Notes: generated by a model from the sequence alone, not told the origin. Counted from the first letter of the stretch, positions 15,869-24,933 are shown. The stretch: DNA of 64,000 bases from Embleya sp040605455 (GCF_040605455.1 NZ_JBEXCV010000029.1:1-64000), one strand, 5' to 3'. Numbers and translations are program-made.

Positions 15869-17121
15869 CCGGACTCCCCGTCGGTCCCGGTGACCAGCGC
15901 GGTGAGCAGGTCGACCGCCTGGTCGAAGATGTCCGCGCGCCAGGTCGGGTCCGCGGGCGCGATGCCTTCCTCGGCCACCTTGGGATCGAGCGTGCGCAGC
16001 CCCGGCACGGCCCGGACCAGCTGTTCCAGCGCGGTGGGATCGGCGCGCAGCATCCTGGCGGTGCGCGCGAGGTCCTCCACCAGCGTGGGCAACTCGACGC
16101 CCGCGTCGCCCAGGTCGCGATGCCGGGTCTCCAGCCGGACCTTTTCCAGCCACACCCCGGAGAACTCGGCGGCCAGGGCGCGGGTTTCGAACACGAACCG
16201 GCGTTCGTCCCGCCACAACGCCTCGTGCGCGTCGCTGGCGCCGACGATGCGGACCCGGGTGGCCAGCAACCGGTCGCCGGCCGCGGCCCGCTCCTCGGCC
16301 AAGTGCCGACGCACCGAATCCAGCACGTCCTCGACCCCGCTCGCCCCCGTCGCGTCCACCTCCAGCCGCGCCCAACGCACCACGTCCAAATCGCGGTGCT
16401 CGATCACGGCCCGGCCCCGGTCGCCGTCGACGGTGATCAGCGTCGCGCCCTTGGGCCCGGTCTCGCGGGCGTGCCGGCCCTGCACATTGCCCGGGAAAAC
16501 GATCCACGGCTCGGCCTCGTGCACCACCTCGCGGGTGTGCACGTGGCCGAGTGCCCAGTAGTCGTAGCCGCGCGAGACCAGGTCGCCGACGCTGCACGGG
16601 GCGTAGTTCGCGTGCCCTTCGGCGCCGGTCAGCGCGGTGTGCAGCAGTCCGACGTTGAACATCCCGCCGCGCGGTGCCGGATAGCTCAGCGCGAGGTTGT
16701 CGGTCACGTCCCGGACTGCGAAGCCCTGGCCGTGCACGGCCAGGCCGAGGCCCTCGAACGCGACGGTCTCCGGACGCGCGGTGGAGAACCGGTGCACGTT
16801 GGCGGGCAGGCGCAGCTCGCGGGTGATCCGGCTGTCCGCGTCGTGGTTGCCCGCGACCAGCAGCACCGGGATGTCCGCCTCGGCCAGGCGGCGCATCTGC
16901 ACGGCGAAGAACAATCCCGTGTGGTAGTCCTTCCAGTCGCCGTCGTAGATGTCGCCCGCGAGCAGCACCGCGTCGACCGCCTCGGCCAGGGCCAGGTCCA
17001 CCAGGTTGACCACCGCGTGGCGGGCCGCGTCGCGGATCCGGGTCGCGGGCGCTCCCTCGTAGCCGGAGAGTCCCCGCAGCGGGCTGTCGATGTGCAGGTC
17101 GGCGGCGTGCAGCAGCTTCAT
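15865..17121 (-). CDS. SbcD/YhaO-like DNA repair exonuclease
   Basis: 418 residues of a calcineurin-like metallophosphoesterase. Metal motifs are DLHIDSPL (about 8-15), GDIYDG, GNHD and GHVHT, in order, and a C-terminal capping region binds the SMC partner. Mre11/SbcD nucleases cut DNA ends and hairpins together with an SMC ATPase. The ATG at 17121 has GGAGG before it and places the first metal motif next to the N-terminus as the family requires. Its stop overlaps the ATPase start by four bases, so the two are produced stoichiometrically. Confidence 0.87.
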   Translation of the reverse strand: MKLLHAADLHIDSPLRGLSGYEGAPATRIRDAARHAVVNLVDLALAEAVDAVLLAGDIYDGDWKDYHTGLFFAVQMRRLAEADIPVLLVAGNHDADSRITRELRLPANVHRFSTARPETVAFEGLGLAVHGQGFAVRDVTDNLALSYPAPRGGMFNVGLLHTALTGAEGHANYAPCSVGDLVSRGYDYWALGHVHTREVVHEAEPWIVFPGNVQGRHARETGPKGATLITVDGDRGRAVIEHRDLDVVRWARLEVDATGASGVEDVLDSVRRHLAEERAAAGDRLLATRVRIVGASDAHEALWRDERRFVFETRALAAEFSGVWLEKVRLETRHRDLGDAGVELPTLVEDLARTARMLRADPTALEQLVRAVPGLRTLDPKVAEEGIAPADPTWRADIFDQAVDLLTALVTGTDGESG

Positions 17122-17317
17122 CGAGCGGGGCGCCTCCGGTCGGCGGTCACACGGGCAGCCCAGGATAGGCACACGGCACCGACAGGGCGGCGGTTTCGGT
17201 CCGGTCCGGCAAAGGGTGGGGCCCGCCCCACCCTCGATCCGCCAGTCACCTACCTGGTTCGCGGGCGGTCGCCCGGCCAGGCTGGAGGAAACGCTGCACA
17301 TCCGTCCTGGAGTCGCC

Positions 17318-17665
17318 GTGACAGTTCGCCACACCGACCGGAGCCGATCGGTCCCGACCGCTCGCGCCGCCTGCGCGGTCTGCGCGGTGGCCGGCGCGAT
17401 CCTGTGCCTGGCGGCCGCCCACCGGTACGGGTTCTCCGCCGACCTGGACCTGGTCGGGCTGCTGCGCCGGCCAGCGCCGCCACTCACGCTGGTGTTCGGC
17501 ATCTGCGGTCTGCTGGTGGCGCTGCGCACTCGCCCGGGCAGCGGAAAACCGGTTGAACCGGACCGGCATTCGGCGGCACTGTGGAGACTCCGCCGAAGGG
17601 CGGTGGGTACGAGCGGGCCGCCCCGTCACGGGGAGGGGGCGACCCACTCACGCACTACTGGTTAG
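17318..17665 (+). CDS. Small membrane protein, unknown function
   Basis: 115 residues. Two hydrophobic segments (about 17-32 and 48-66) flank a short loop; the tail is arginine-rich and hydrophilic. GGAG lies 5-6 bases before the GTG at 17318. No family is recognised, and codon usage is acceptable but less extreme toward the end, so the last third could be longer than needed. It is followed within 22 bases by the tRNA-Val gene. Confidence 0.45.
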   Translation: MTVRHTDRSRSVPTARAACAVCAVAGAILCLAAAHRYGFSADLDLVGLLRRPAPPLTLVFGICGLLVALRTRPGSGKPVEPDRHSAALWRLRRRAVGTSGPPRHGEGATHSRTTG

Positions 17666-17687
17666 GATGTGCACGAAACCTACGCAG

Positions 17688-17759
17688 GCTCGCGTAGCTC
17701 AGCGGGAGAGCGCCTCGTTCACACCGAGGAAGTCACTGGTTCGATCCCAGTCGTGAGCA
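17688..17759 (+). tRNA. tRNA-Val (anticodon CAC)
   Basis: Folds as a complete cloverleaf. The 7-bp acceptor is GCTCGCG with CGTGAGC, including one G-U pair. The D arm is GCTC/GAGC, the anticodon stem CCTCG/CGAGG with loop TTCACAC, and the T arm ACTGG-TTCGATC-CCAGT. CAC reads the GUG valine codon. The discriminator base is A at 17759; CCA is not fully encoded (ACCG follows), as is usual for streptomycete tRNAs. Confidence 0.95.
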
Positions 17760-17763
17760 CCGA

Positions 17764-18312
17764 TCATCCGATGATCCGCATCAATCGAGGGCCGCTCCTG
17801 CGAGCGGCCCTCGGCACGTCCAGGACGGTTCCCGGCAACAGTCGGTCCGGATCCGCGCCGATCACATCACTGTTCGCCGCGTACAGCGCCGGCCACCCGC
17901 CGATCACACCCAGGTCGCGCGCGATCGAGGACAGCGTGTCGCCCTCCTTGACCGTGTAGGTCGCCCCCAGCAGCCCGATCTGTCGGGCACACTGCGGCCA
18001 CGCCTCCCAGCCCTGCAGCCGCAGGATCTCCTCGGCGACGGTGATCTGTTCCCGGCGGGTGGCTCGATCCGGGCGGGTGGCGTACTCCTGCCCGCCCGCC
18101 TCGGCCCACGTGCTCGGCATGATCTGCAGCCCGCCGTAGTAGCCGTTCCCGGTGTTCAGGTCCCAGCGACCGCTGCTCTCGCAGTCCGCGATCCGGTCCC
18201 AGATCCGGTCCTCGACCGCCATCGCGGGTGCGGCCGGCAGCACGACCAGCCCGGCGCCCACGACGCCGGCGAGCAGTAGCAGGACGGACGATCCGATCAT
18301 CAGCTTGGCCAT
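17764..18312 (-). CDS. Secreted transglycosylase-like (Rpf-type) LysM protein
   Basis: 182 residues. Signal peptide (about 1-32, ending AMA/VE), then a resuscitation-promoting-factor-like lysozyme domain (WDRIADCESSGRWDLNTGNG with the catalytic-type Glu in DCESSG, GYYGGLQIMPSTWAEAGG) and a C-terminal LysM module (YTVKEGDTLSSIARDLGV) that binds peptidoglycan. Rpf enzymes remodel the wall during germination and outgrowth. The ATG at 18312 gives a proper signal peptide; the upstream extension is arginine/cysteine-rich. Its stop is five bases from the end of the tRNA gene on the other strand. Confidence 0.85.
   Translation of the reverse strand: MAKLMIGSSVLLLLAGVVGAGLVVLPAAPAMAVEDRIWDRIADCESSGRWDLNTGNGYYGGLQIMPSTWAEAGGQEYATRPDRATRREQITVAEEILRLQGWEAWPQCARQIGLLGATYTVKEGDTLSSIARDLGVIGGWPALYAANSDVIGADPDRLLPGTVLDVPRAARRSGPRLMRIIG
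17787..17812. terminator. Terminator-like hairpin inside the 3' end of the LysM gene
   Basis: Perfect 11-base arms GAGGGCCGCTC / GAGCGGCCCTC with a 4-base loop, located 28 bases past the tRNA end. It could end the tRNA transcript although it lies within the coding region of the opposing gene. Confidence 0.5.
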
Positions 18313-18524
18313 GTCGGCCGACAGTAGGCAGCGAACGCCCGAAATCGGCTGACCCGACCGACGGCAGGCCGATGAATCACCCGGGTGTCCCAACGCGGAC
18401 ACCGTCGCACCCGGGCCGGCCGCTCACGCGGGCGAAGCGGGCTCCGGCCTGCAAGCACACACGGGTCGGGAGAGGGGGTCCGGTGCCGTGACCGGAAACG
18501 TTCACCGATCCTCGGCGCCCGGCA

Positions 18525-18827
18525 CTAGCCCAAGTCCGGCAGCAGGCCGGAGGGGATGTCCAGCCCCGAGGGGATCAGTCCGGACGGCAACAACCCCGAG
18601 GGCAGACCCGGTTGCTGGGGCGCCCGGGTGCCGGGGGTCTTGCTCGGGCTGTCCCCGCCGTCGTCCCCGCGGGCGATCAGGATGATCGCGGTCACCACGG
18701 CCGCCACCACCACGAGTGCGATCACCAGCGTGATCAGCGGGTTGCCGCGCCGGCCGCCGCGCTGAGCGGGCGGGGGCGGCTGCCCGGGTTGTTGTGGATA
18801 GGGCGGTGGCGGTTCGTGGTGCGACAC
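18525..18827 (-). CDS. Proline-rich single-pass membrane protein with PSGL repeats
   Basis: 100 residues. The N-terminal about 28 residues are Pro/Gln/His-rich (cytoplasmic, poly-proline). One membrane helix follows (about 30-52), then a short external tail with four near-repeats of PSGL (LPSGL, IPSGL, IPSGL and variants) ending PDLG. A G-rich ribosome site GGGGGAG lies about 10 bases before the ATG. Proline-rich N-tails with one helix are common in actinobacterial envelope proteins of unknown role. The repeat tail is unusual and may be a surface-exposed linker. Confidence 0.6.
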   Translation of the reverse strand: MSHHEPPPPYPQQPGQPPPPAQRGGRRGNPLITLVIALVVVAAVVTAIILIARGDDGGDSPSKTPGTRAPQQPGLPSGLLPSGLIPSGLDIPSGLLPDLG

Positions 18828-19042
18828 GGCTTCGACTCCCCCAAGCGACCGGTGCCGGGGCCGAACTATCCCCGAACACCCATGCTGTCACGATCGGGAC
18901 GCCCAGGCGCCGGTCCACCGAAGTCCAGGCAAACTCATCACCGAATCGGGGGAAATCCCGAACCGGCCCGGCGCGGGACGACCGTTTTGGATGTCCCACC
19001 GCCGGACACCCGGCACGGTGCACCACACGCCCGCAACGTCGA

Positions 19043-19119
19043 TCGGCACGGATCCGCAGACGGATCCGGAGTCGGCACGGATCCGCTGTCGGCACGGAAC
19101 CTCGGTCGGCGCGGATCTT
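19043..19119. repeat. Four degenerate copies of a 15-bp unit TCGGCACGGATCCGC
   Basis: Copies start at 19043, 19072, 19089 and 19105. The first two are identical and the last two carry two to four changes. They lie between the proline-rich membrane protein gene and the 3' end of the acetyltransferase gene, a gap of about 295 bases that otherwise shows no gene. Confidence 0.55.
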
Positions 19120-19122
19120 CGG

Positions 19123-19701
19123 TCAGCACAGGTCCTTGGTCAGCAACTCGAACTCCAGATCGTCGCGCAGTGGCCTGCCGAACCGTTCGTTGCCGTACGG
19201 GAAGGGGGAAAACACGCCGGTTCGGGCAAAGCCGCGCCGCTCGTACCAGGCGATCAGTTCCTCGCGCTGGCGTATGACGGTCATCTGCATGCGCTTGGCG
19301 CCCCACTGCTCCACCGCGACCCGCTCGGCCTCGCCCAGTAGCGACCGGCCCAGGCCGCCGCCCTGCCGGCCCGGTCGGATCGCGAACATCCCGAAGTAGA
19401 CGACCGAGTCCCCGCGACGCTCCAGCTGACAACAACCCAGCAGCACGCCGTCGCGCTCGGCGAGCCACATCACACTGTCGGCCCCCGCGACGACCGCCGC
19501 GACGCCGTCGACGTCGGTGCGCTGCCCCTCCAGGAGGTGCGCCTCGGTGGTCCAGCCCTGTCGGCTCTCGTCTCCGCGATAGGCGGACTCGATCAGCTCC
19601 ACCAGGGCAGGGATGTCGGTTGGTCCGGCCTGGCGGAAGGAGATGGGGATGAGCCCCTCGGGGGATTCGTGCGTCCGCGTCGACGCGTCCTGCGGCACCA
19701 T
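19123..19701 (-). CDS. GNAT-family N-acetyltransferase
   Basis: 192 residues with the GNAT core: ISFRQAGPTDIPALVELIE start, VYFGMFAIRPGRQGGGLGR (strand 4 and the acetyl-CoA pyrophosphate loop R-x-x-G-x-G-like, RQGGGLGR) and YERRGFARTG at the C-terminal strand. The acceptor is unknown. The ATG at 19701 is the most reasonable start (GAGGGGCGAG about 9-12 bases upstream); the frame continues upstream without support. It is divergent from the GT87-PAP2 gene, with about 200 bases between that must hold both promoters. Confidence 0.8.
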   Translation of the reverse strand: MVPQDASTRTHESPEGLIPISFRQAGPTDIPALVELIESAYRGDESRQGWTTEAHLLEGQRTDVDGVAAVVAGADSVMWLAERDGVLLGCCQLERRGDSVVYFGMFAIRPGRQGGGLGRSLLGEAERVAVEQWGAKRMQMTVIRQREELIAWYERRGFARTGVFSPFPYGNERFGRPLRDDLEFELLTKDLC

Positions 19702-19900
19702 TGTTGTTTCTCGCCCCTCGTCGATTCGGCGATGTGTTCCATGCCGCCCCCGAGCGTACGGCGCGGGTTCCGCCAGGACCCCTCCGCTTTCGGTCACGCT
19801 CGGGCGGTGACAAGGTGTCCGAAGCGTGGCAACCGGATGGCCTCGCCATGGATCGAGAGCCATCGGGCGACAAGACATGGAAAAACGGGAGAAGTCGCAC

Positions 19901-22045
19901 ATGGTGAGGGCAGGCGTTCGCCGGCTGCTGGACATACGAAGGACCAGGCTCTCCCTGGCCCTGGTGGGTCTGTGGCTGCTCGCCGCATGCGTCGCCGTCC
20001 GACAGGCCAACGAGGTACTCGACCGACCTCAGGACCGCAGGCTGCCGGATCTGGACGCCTGGCTCGGCCCTCAGGGCGTCCTGCACCTGCCCGGCTCGCT
20101 CTACGACACCGACTCGCGCGGCACCACCTTCAGTGGCACTCCCTTCGCGGGTTGGGTGCTGCGCCCGCTCACCAATGCGGCGGAGAACGCGTTGGGCGTC
20201 GCGTGGACGATCGTGACGCTGCTGATCGTGGCCGCGATCGGGGTGCTGGTCGCGTACGCCCTCCCGGCGTTTCGCACGCGTCGTGCCCGACTGCTCGCGG
20301 CCCCGCTGATCATCAGTCTCCTGGTGCTGTCGCTGCCGGTGCGGGGCAACCTCTCGCTCGGCCAGCTGAGTCTGCTCCCGGTGCTGCTCGTGCTGCCCGC
20401 GTTGCTCAGACCCGCTCCGGGCAAGCTCGCCTCGATCGCCGCCGGTGCCGCCGCCGCGCTGCACCCGGCGATGCTGCTGTTCACCGTCTACCTGTGGATG
20501 ACGGGCAGACAGCGGGCGGCCGCGAACACGGCCGGCACATTCCTGGCCGGCACCGCGCTCGCCTGGATCACCATGCCGCGCGACTCGTACACGTACTGGG
20601 TGCACCACGTCGCGGGCGCGGGCCTGGGCGGCGACGCCGACGCGCTGTCCAACCAGTCGCTGCACGGCCTGATGCTGCGGATCGGGCTCTCCGGGCCGTT
20701 GGAGATCGGGCTCGTGGTGCTGCTGTCCGCGGCGGTGTTGTGGTTCGGCCTGCCGCGCGCGGTGGCCTATGCCAAGGACGGGCAGGCCCTGCTCGGCATC
20801 GCACTGGCCGGCTGTGTGATGGTCGCGGTGGCCCCGGTGTCCTGGCAGCACCAGCAGTTGTGGATCCTGCTCGCCGCCGCCGGTCGCCTCGGCGCCCGGC
20901 AGACCGACCGCATGGTGTGGCCGGTCGCGGTCTTCATGATCATGACGTTCGACAGCAAGACGCTGATCTGGGACAAGTTGTCCGCCGTCCGGGTGATCGC
21001 CGACAACGGGCCGCTGCTGCTCGCGGTCGCCTCGGCGTGCGCGGTGCCGTTCATCACCAAAGCCTCGGCCAAGTGGACCCCGCAGGCGATGCCGCAGGGG
21101 GTCGCCACGCAGAGCCGGTTCTCCTGGATCCCGGCGCTGCCGTTCGGCTGGCGTCCGCTGTCCCGGCCGAACCTGCTGCTCGAACTGCTGATGATCCGGG
21201 TCGGCTACCAGGCCTACTCGTTCATCCGGGCGTCGGTGCCCGACCAGCGCCGAGTCGCCGAGACGCACGGGCAACAGATCATCGACCTGGAGAAGTTCCT
21301 GCACGTCGACGTCGAGCGGAGTCTGAACCACTTCGTGGCGAAGATCGGCTGGCTGGAGAACGGCATGAACTTCTTCTACGAGACGTTCCACTTCATCGTG
21401 CCGCTGACCATCCTGGCGATCCTGTACGTGCGCAAGCCCGCCGCGTACCGCTCGGCCCGCACCGTGCTGAGCGTGGCCACGATCACCGGCCTGGTCGGCT
21501 TCTGGCTCTACCCGCTCGCGCCGCCGCGGCTGATGCCCGGCTACGACTACATCGACACCGTGCACGGCGTGCAGGACCTGAACAATCCGGACTTCGGCGC
21601 ACTCACCAAGATCTCCAACCAGTACGCGGCGATGCCTTCGCTGCACGTGGGCTGGTCGTTGTGGTGCGGCCTGATGATCCTGGCCATCGCACCCAAGGGC
21701 TGGCGCTGGCTGGGTCTGCTCTATCCGGTGTCCACCACGCTGGTGGTGATGGGCACCGCGAACCACTGGATCATGGACGCGGTCGGCGGCGCCGCCGTGG
21801 TCACCCTCGGCTTCGCGGTCCAGTACATGCTCACCGGGCGCTCGGCCTTCTCGGTCGAGCCGCCCGCCGTGCCCGTCCCGGCGCCGGCCGGTGCCGGGTC
21901 CGGCGGCAAGGCCGCCGAAGCGATTAACACAGCGGCACCGCCCCGGGCCGGCGAGTCGGTGGTGATCACCCGTTCGTTGGAATCAAAGCGGGATGATACC
22001 GATCCACGTGATGATTCCGACAAACAGCCTGCCAGTCATAAATAG
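19901..22045 (+). CDS. Bifunctional GT87 (GT-C) glycosyltransferase / PAP2-family membrane enzyme
   Basis: 714 residues. The first about 430 form a polytopic GT-C mannosyltransferase-like domain, with about ten hydrophobic helices and an extended first loop (residues about 30-75). Residues about 440-640 form a PAP2/inositol-phosphoryl-ceramide-synthase-like domain with AAMPSLHVGWSLW (motif C2, catalytic His) and ANHWIMDAVGG (motif C3, His-x3-Asp). The last 70 residues are Ala/Pro-rich and charged. Such fusions in streptomycetes are thought to handle polyprenyl-phosphate or phosphatidylinositol-linked sugars. The ATG at 19901 has GGGAGAAG 8 bases upstream; ATGs at 19826 and 19877 are alternatives. 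Confidence 0.85.
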   Translation: MVRAGVRRLLDIRRTRLSLALVGLWLLAACVAVRQANEVLDRPQDRRLPDLDAWLGPQGVLHLPGSLYDTDSRGTTFSGTPFAGWVLRPLTNAAENALGVAWTIVTLLIVAAIGVLVAYALPAFRTRRARLLAAPLIISLLVLSLPVRGNLSLGQLSLLPVLLVLPALLRPAPGKLASIAAGAAAALHPAMLLFTVYLWMTGRQRAAANTAGTFLAGTALAWITMPRDSYTYWVHHVAGAGLGGDADALSNQSLHGLMLRIGLSGPLEIGLVVLLSAAVLWFGLPRAVAYAKDGQALLGIALAGCVMVAVAPVSWQHQQLWILLAAAGRLGARQTDRMVWPVAVFMIMTFDSKTLIWDKLSAVRVIADNGPLLLAVASACAVPFITKASAKWTPQAMPQGVATQSRFSWIPALPFGWRPLSRPNLLLELLMIRVGYQAYSFIRASVPDQRRVAETHGQQIIDLEKFLHVDVERSLNHFVAKIGWLENGMNFFYETFHFIVPLTILAILYVRKPAAYRSARTVLSVATITGLVGFWLYPLAPPRLMPGYDYIDTVHGVQDLNNPDFGALTKISNQYAAMPSLHVGWSLWCGLMILAIAPKGWRWLGLLYPVSTTLVVMGTANHWIMDAVGGAAVVTLGFAVQYMLTGRSAFSVEPPAVPVPAPAGAGSGGKAAEAINTAAPPRAGESVVITRSLESKRDDTDPRDDSDKQPASHK

Positions 22046-22171
22046 TGATGAAACATGTTGCCATTGCCAACACTTTGCCAACAGCGCCCGCAACTCGATC
22101 GTGCTTCGAGCGGTAGTCACTGTGGTCGGTGCCGGAGGGGCCCGACCTTCAGCGACATCACGAGGAGCACC

Positions 22172-22603
22172 ATGACGCACATCTCGCGCCGCGTAGCCCA
22201 GGCCGCGCTGCTCATCGCCGCAGGCGCCGCCCCGATCATCGGCGCGTCGTCCGCGCACGCGGCGGACCTGCCCACGGGTGGCCTCGGCGCGCTGACCCAG
22301 CCGGACGTCGGCGGCCTCGCCGACAAGGTCCCCGCAGCCTCCGAGGGCGCGGGCGACGTGGCGGGCGGGACTGCCTCCAAGACCCTCCCCGCAGCCTCGA
22401 AGACCGCAGGTCAGACGGCCGGCACCACTGCCGTCAACGCGAACAGGACGGTCGGCGAGACCGCCGCCACGGCCGCGCCCGCCGCCGGCCAGACGCTCGG
22501 GCAGGCGGCGCCCGCCGCCGGTCAACTCGCCAGTGGCGGCGTCCCCGCGGCGCCGTCCCTGCCCGCCGTGCCCTCCCTCGGCGGACTCCCGCTGGGCGGC
22601 TGA
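22172..22603 (+). CDS. Secreted small Ala/Gly/Thr-rich protein
   Basis: 143 residues. A clear signal peptide (RRVAQAALLIAAGAAPIIG, cleavage at SSAHA/AD near residue 32) is followed by low-complexity sequence with repeated TAGQT, AAPAAGQ and VPSLGG-like units and no cysteines. This is typical of small wall-associated streptomycete proteins of unknown role. Strong AGGAG lies 6 bases before the ATG. A long hairpin follows the stop. It may be expressed with the GT87-PAP2 gene (126 bases upstream) but probably has its own promoter. Confidence 0.72.
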   Translation: MTHISRRVAQAALLIAAGAAPIIGASSAHAADLPTGGLGALTQPDVGGLADKVPAASEGAGDVAGGTASKTLPAASKTAGQTAGTTAVNANRTVGETAATAAPAAGQTLGQAAPAAGQLASGGVPAAPSLPAVPSLGGLPLGG

Positions 22604-22630
22604 TTCATTCGGTTGGAATCCCAGTGAAAC

Positions 22631-22678
22631 CGGCGGGGCCGGTGCGGCGTGTCCATTGATGCCGCACCGGCCCCGCCG
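22631..22678 (+). terminator. Strong hairpin terminator
   Basis: Perfect 18-base stem (starts CGGCGGGGCCGGTGCGGC) with a 12-base loop, 28 bases after the stop of the secreted protein gene. Confidence 0.8.
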
Positions 22679-22877
22679 TCTGTCCGAACCGAGCTTCTCC
22701 ACCATGGGGAGTAGCAAACGACCGGGTATCCCTCCGTGGGATGACGTACAAAGGGCCATCGTGCGCATCCAAACGACTTGGTGCATGTCTACGCTGTTGT
22801 GCGAGCGTTACGAAGAGTCGCAATCCTGGACATAAGACACAGGAGACCCTTCCACCACCCCACAATCGAGGAGCACG

Positions 22878-24842
22878 GTGTCTGCCACGACGCGGGCCGC
22901 CGCGAACGGCCACAACAAGAACGGCACCGGCACCCCGGCCGCCGAGCGCGTGCGCGGGATCTCGGCGGGGGTGTTGATCTGGTACCTGCGGATCGTGGCG
23001 GCACTCGACCTCGTGTCGGCGATCTCGGTCCCGCTGCGCGACCGGGTGCGCCACCACAACACCGACGAGTACTACACCCCGTTCCTGGTCACGTCCAGTT
23101 TCACGTCGGCAGCGCTCGCCGCCTTCCTCGCCATCATGCTCGGCCGACGCAAGCGCGCCGCCTGGGCGTTCACCGCGATCCTGCTGGTCCCCTCCACCGC
23201 CGTGTACATCTGGGCGCTGTGGTTCGACGACCTGCGCCAACACCCCTTCAACTGGTCCTCGACGATCATCAGCCTCGTGGTGTGCGTCGCGCTGCTGCTG
23301 AGTTTCGCCGAGTTCGGCGCCAAGGGTGACCGGGGCAACGTGCTCAAGGCCGGCCTGGTGCTGGCGGGCGGCGCGGTGGTCGGCGTGGTCCTGGGCTCGA
23401 CCCTGGTCAACGCCACCGACCGGATCTCCACGTCGAGCATGGGCGACCGGATCCTGTACGCGGTGCTGCGCATGGTCACCCTGGCGCCGGACAGCGATCT
23501 GGGCTCGGTGTCGGTGCCGCGCTGGGTCGACGTCGTGATCAACGTGGCCGGCGTGGCGCTGTTCCTGCTGGTGCTGTTCGTGCTGTTCCGCGCGCCCAAG
23601 GGCCGCGAAATGCTCACCCCCGACGACGAGGTGCTGCTGCGCGAGCTGCTCGACAAGCAGGGCGAGCGCGACTCGCTGGGCTACTTCGCGCTGCGTCGGG
23701 ACAAGGCGGTCATGTGGTCGCCGAGCGGCAAGGCCGCGGTCGCCTACCGGGTGGTGGGCGGCGTCTCGCTCGCGTCCGGCGACCCGATCGGCGACCCCGA
23801 GGCATGGCCCGGCGCGATCGACCGCTGGCTGGCCGAGGCCGAGGACCGCGCGTGGGTGCCGGCCGTGATGGGCGCCAGCGAGGAGGCCGGCACGATCTTC
23901 GCCCGGCACGGCCTGGACGCGCTGGAGCTGGGTGACGAGGCGATCGTCGAGGTGGCCGAGTTCAGCCTGGAGGGCCGCGCGATGCGCGGTGTCCGGCAGG
24001 CGTACAACCGGGTCAAGCGGGCCGGTTACACCACCCGGGTGCGTCGACACGAGGACATTCCCGAGGGCGAGATGCGCGAGCTGCTCGACCTCGCCGACCA
24101 CTGGCGCGACGGGCAGACCGAGCGCGGCTTCTCGATGGCGCTGGGCCGGCTGGGCGACCCCGACGACGGGCGCTGCCTGATGGTCGAGTGCATGGACGGC
24201 GAGGGTCGGCTGCGCGCGGTGCTCAGCTTCGTACCGTGGGGTTGCAAGGGCGTCTCGCTCGACCTGATGCGCCGTGACCGGGACTCGGACAACGGTCTGA
24301 TCGAGTTCATGGTGCTCGACGTGATAGAGGGCGCGAAGGCGTTCGCCGCGGCCAACGCCAAGCCCGCCAAGGGCAAGGGGAAGGGCCGGGCGCCGGAACC
24401 GGACGCCGAGGCCGCGCCCGAGCAGTCCTCACCGATCGACATCGAGCGGATCTCGCTCAACTTCGCGATGTTCCGCTCGGTCTTCGAGCGCGGCAACAAG
24501 CTCGGCGCGGGTCCGGTGCTGCGGCTGTGGCGCACCGTCCTGGTGTTCTTCTCGCGCTGGTGGCAGATCGAGTCGCTGTACCGGGCCAACGAGAAGTACC
24601 GGCCGATCTGGGAGCCGCGCTACATCTGCTTCCGCAAGGCCAGCGAGCTGCCCCGGATCGGCATCGCGGCGGCCCGGGCCGAGGGCTTTTTGACCACGCC
24701 CACGCTGCCCCAGCTGTTCGGCGCCCGGCACGAGCAGCGGGTCGCGGCGATGGCCAAGCGCAAGGCCGGGGAGGCGACTCCGCCGCTCACCGGGTGGACC
24801 GCCGAGCAGCGTGAGCCGGCCGAGCACAAGCAGCAGCCCTGA
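22878..24842 (+). CDS. Lysyl-phosphatidylglycerol-synthase-like membrane protein (DUF2156, MprF C-domain)
   Basis: 654 residues. Five or six membrane helices occupy about residues 28-240, then a cytoplasmic tandem GNAT-like domain (DUF2156) follows (GYFALRRDKAVMWSPSGKAAVAY, SGDPIG, GFSMALGRLGD, SLDLMRRD, ISLNFAMF). MprF/LysX enzymes transfer an amino acid from aminoacyl-tRNA to phosphatidylglycerol, giving a more cationic membrane. The large flippase part of MprF is shortened here, as in actinobacterial LPGS proteins. A lysine/glycine-rich linker (about 495-520) splits the domain. The GTG at 22878 has GAGGAG 5-6 bases upstream. Confidence 0.82.
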   Translation: MSATTRAAANGHNKNGTGTPAAERVRGISAGVLIWYLRIVAALDLVSAISVPLRDRVRHHNTDEYYTPFLVTSSFTSAALAAFLAIMLGRRKRAAWAFTAILLVPSTAVYIWALWFDDLRQHPFNWSSTIISLVVCVALLLSFAEFGAKGDRGNVLKAGLVLAGGAVVGVVLGSTLVNATDRISTSSMGDRILYAVLRMVTLAPDSDLGSVSVPRWVDVVINVAGVALFLLVLFVLFRAPKGREMLTPDDEVLLRELLDKQGERDSLGYFALRRDKAVMWSPSGKAAVAYRVVGGVSLASGDPIGDPEAWPGAIDRWLAEAEDRAWVPAVMGASEEAGTIFARHGLDALELGDEAIVEVAEFSLEGRAMRGVRQAYNRVKRAGYTTRVRRHEDIPEGEMRELLDLADHWRDGQTERGFSMALGRLGDPDDGRCLMVECMDGEGRLRAVLSFVPWGCKGVSLDLMRRDRDSDNGLIEFMVLDVIEGAKAFAAANAKPAKGKGKGRAPEPDAEAAPEQSSPIDIERISLNFAMFRSVFERGNKLGAGPVLRLWRTVLVFFSRWWQIESLYRANEKYRPIWEPRYICFRKASELPRIGIAAARAEGFLTTPTLPQLFGARHEQRVAAMAKRKAGEATPPLTGWTAEQREPAEHKQQP

Positions 24843-24858
24843 TCGTCCGGTTCGACCA

Positions 24859-24902
24859 CGCCGAAGGGCGGCGCTCCCACCCGGGAGCGCCGCCCTTCGG
24901 CG
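24859..24902. terminator. Bidirectional terminator between convergent genes
   Basis: Perfect 20-base stem (begins CGCCGAAGGGCGGCGCTCCC) with a 4-base loop, between the lysyltransferase-like gene and the convergent WGR protein gene; a short TTT follows on the plus strand. Confidence 0.88.
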
Positions 24903-24933
24903 TTTCGGTCCGCGCGTCCGCCGCGCGTGCGGC

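Noticed and set aside
11927..16561. 1544-residue plus-strand frame
   Set aside because: Exact antisense shadow of the SbcC/SbcD-like genes, which have clear ATPase and nuclease motifs.
15869..16597. Upstream extension of the SbcC-like frame
   Set aside because: Lies over the SbcD-like gene in another frame and is arginine/glycine-rich; the ATGA overlap fixes the true start.
18938..21766. 942-residue minus-strand frame
   Set aside because: Gln/His/Arg-rich antisense shadow of the GT87-PAP2 gene.
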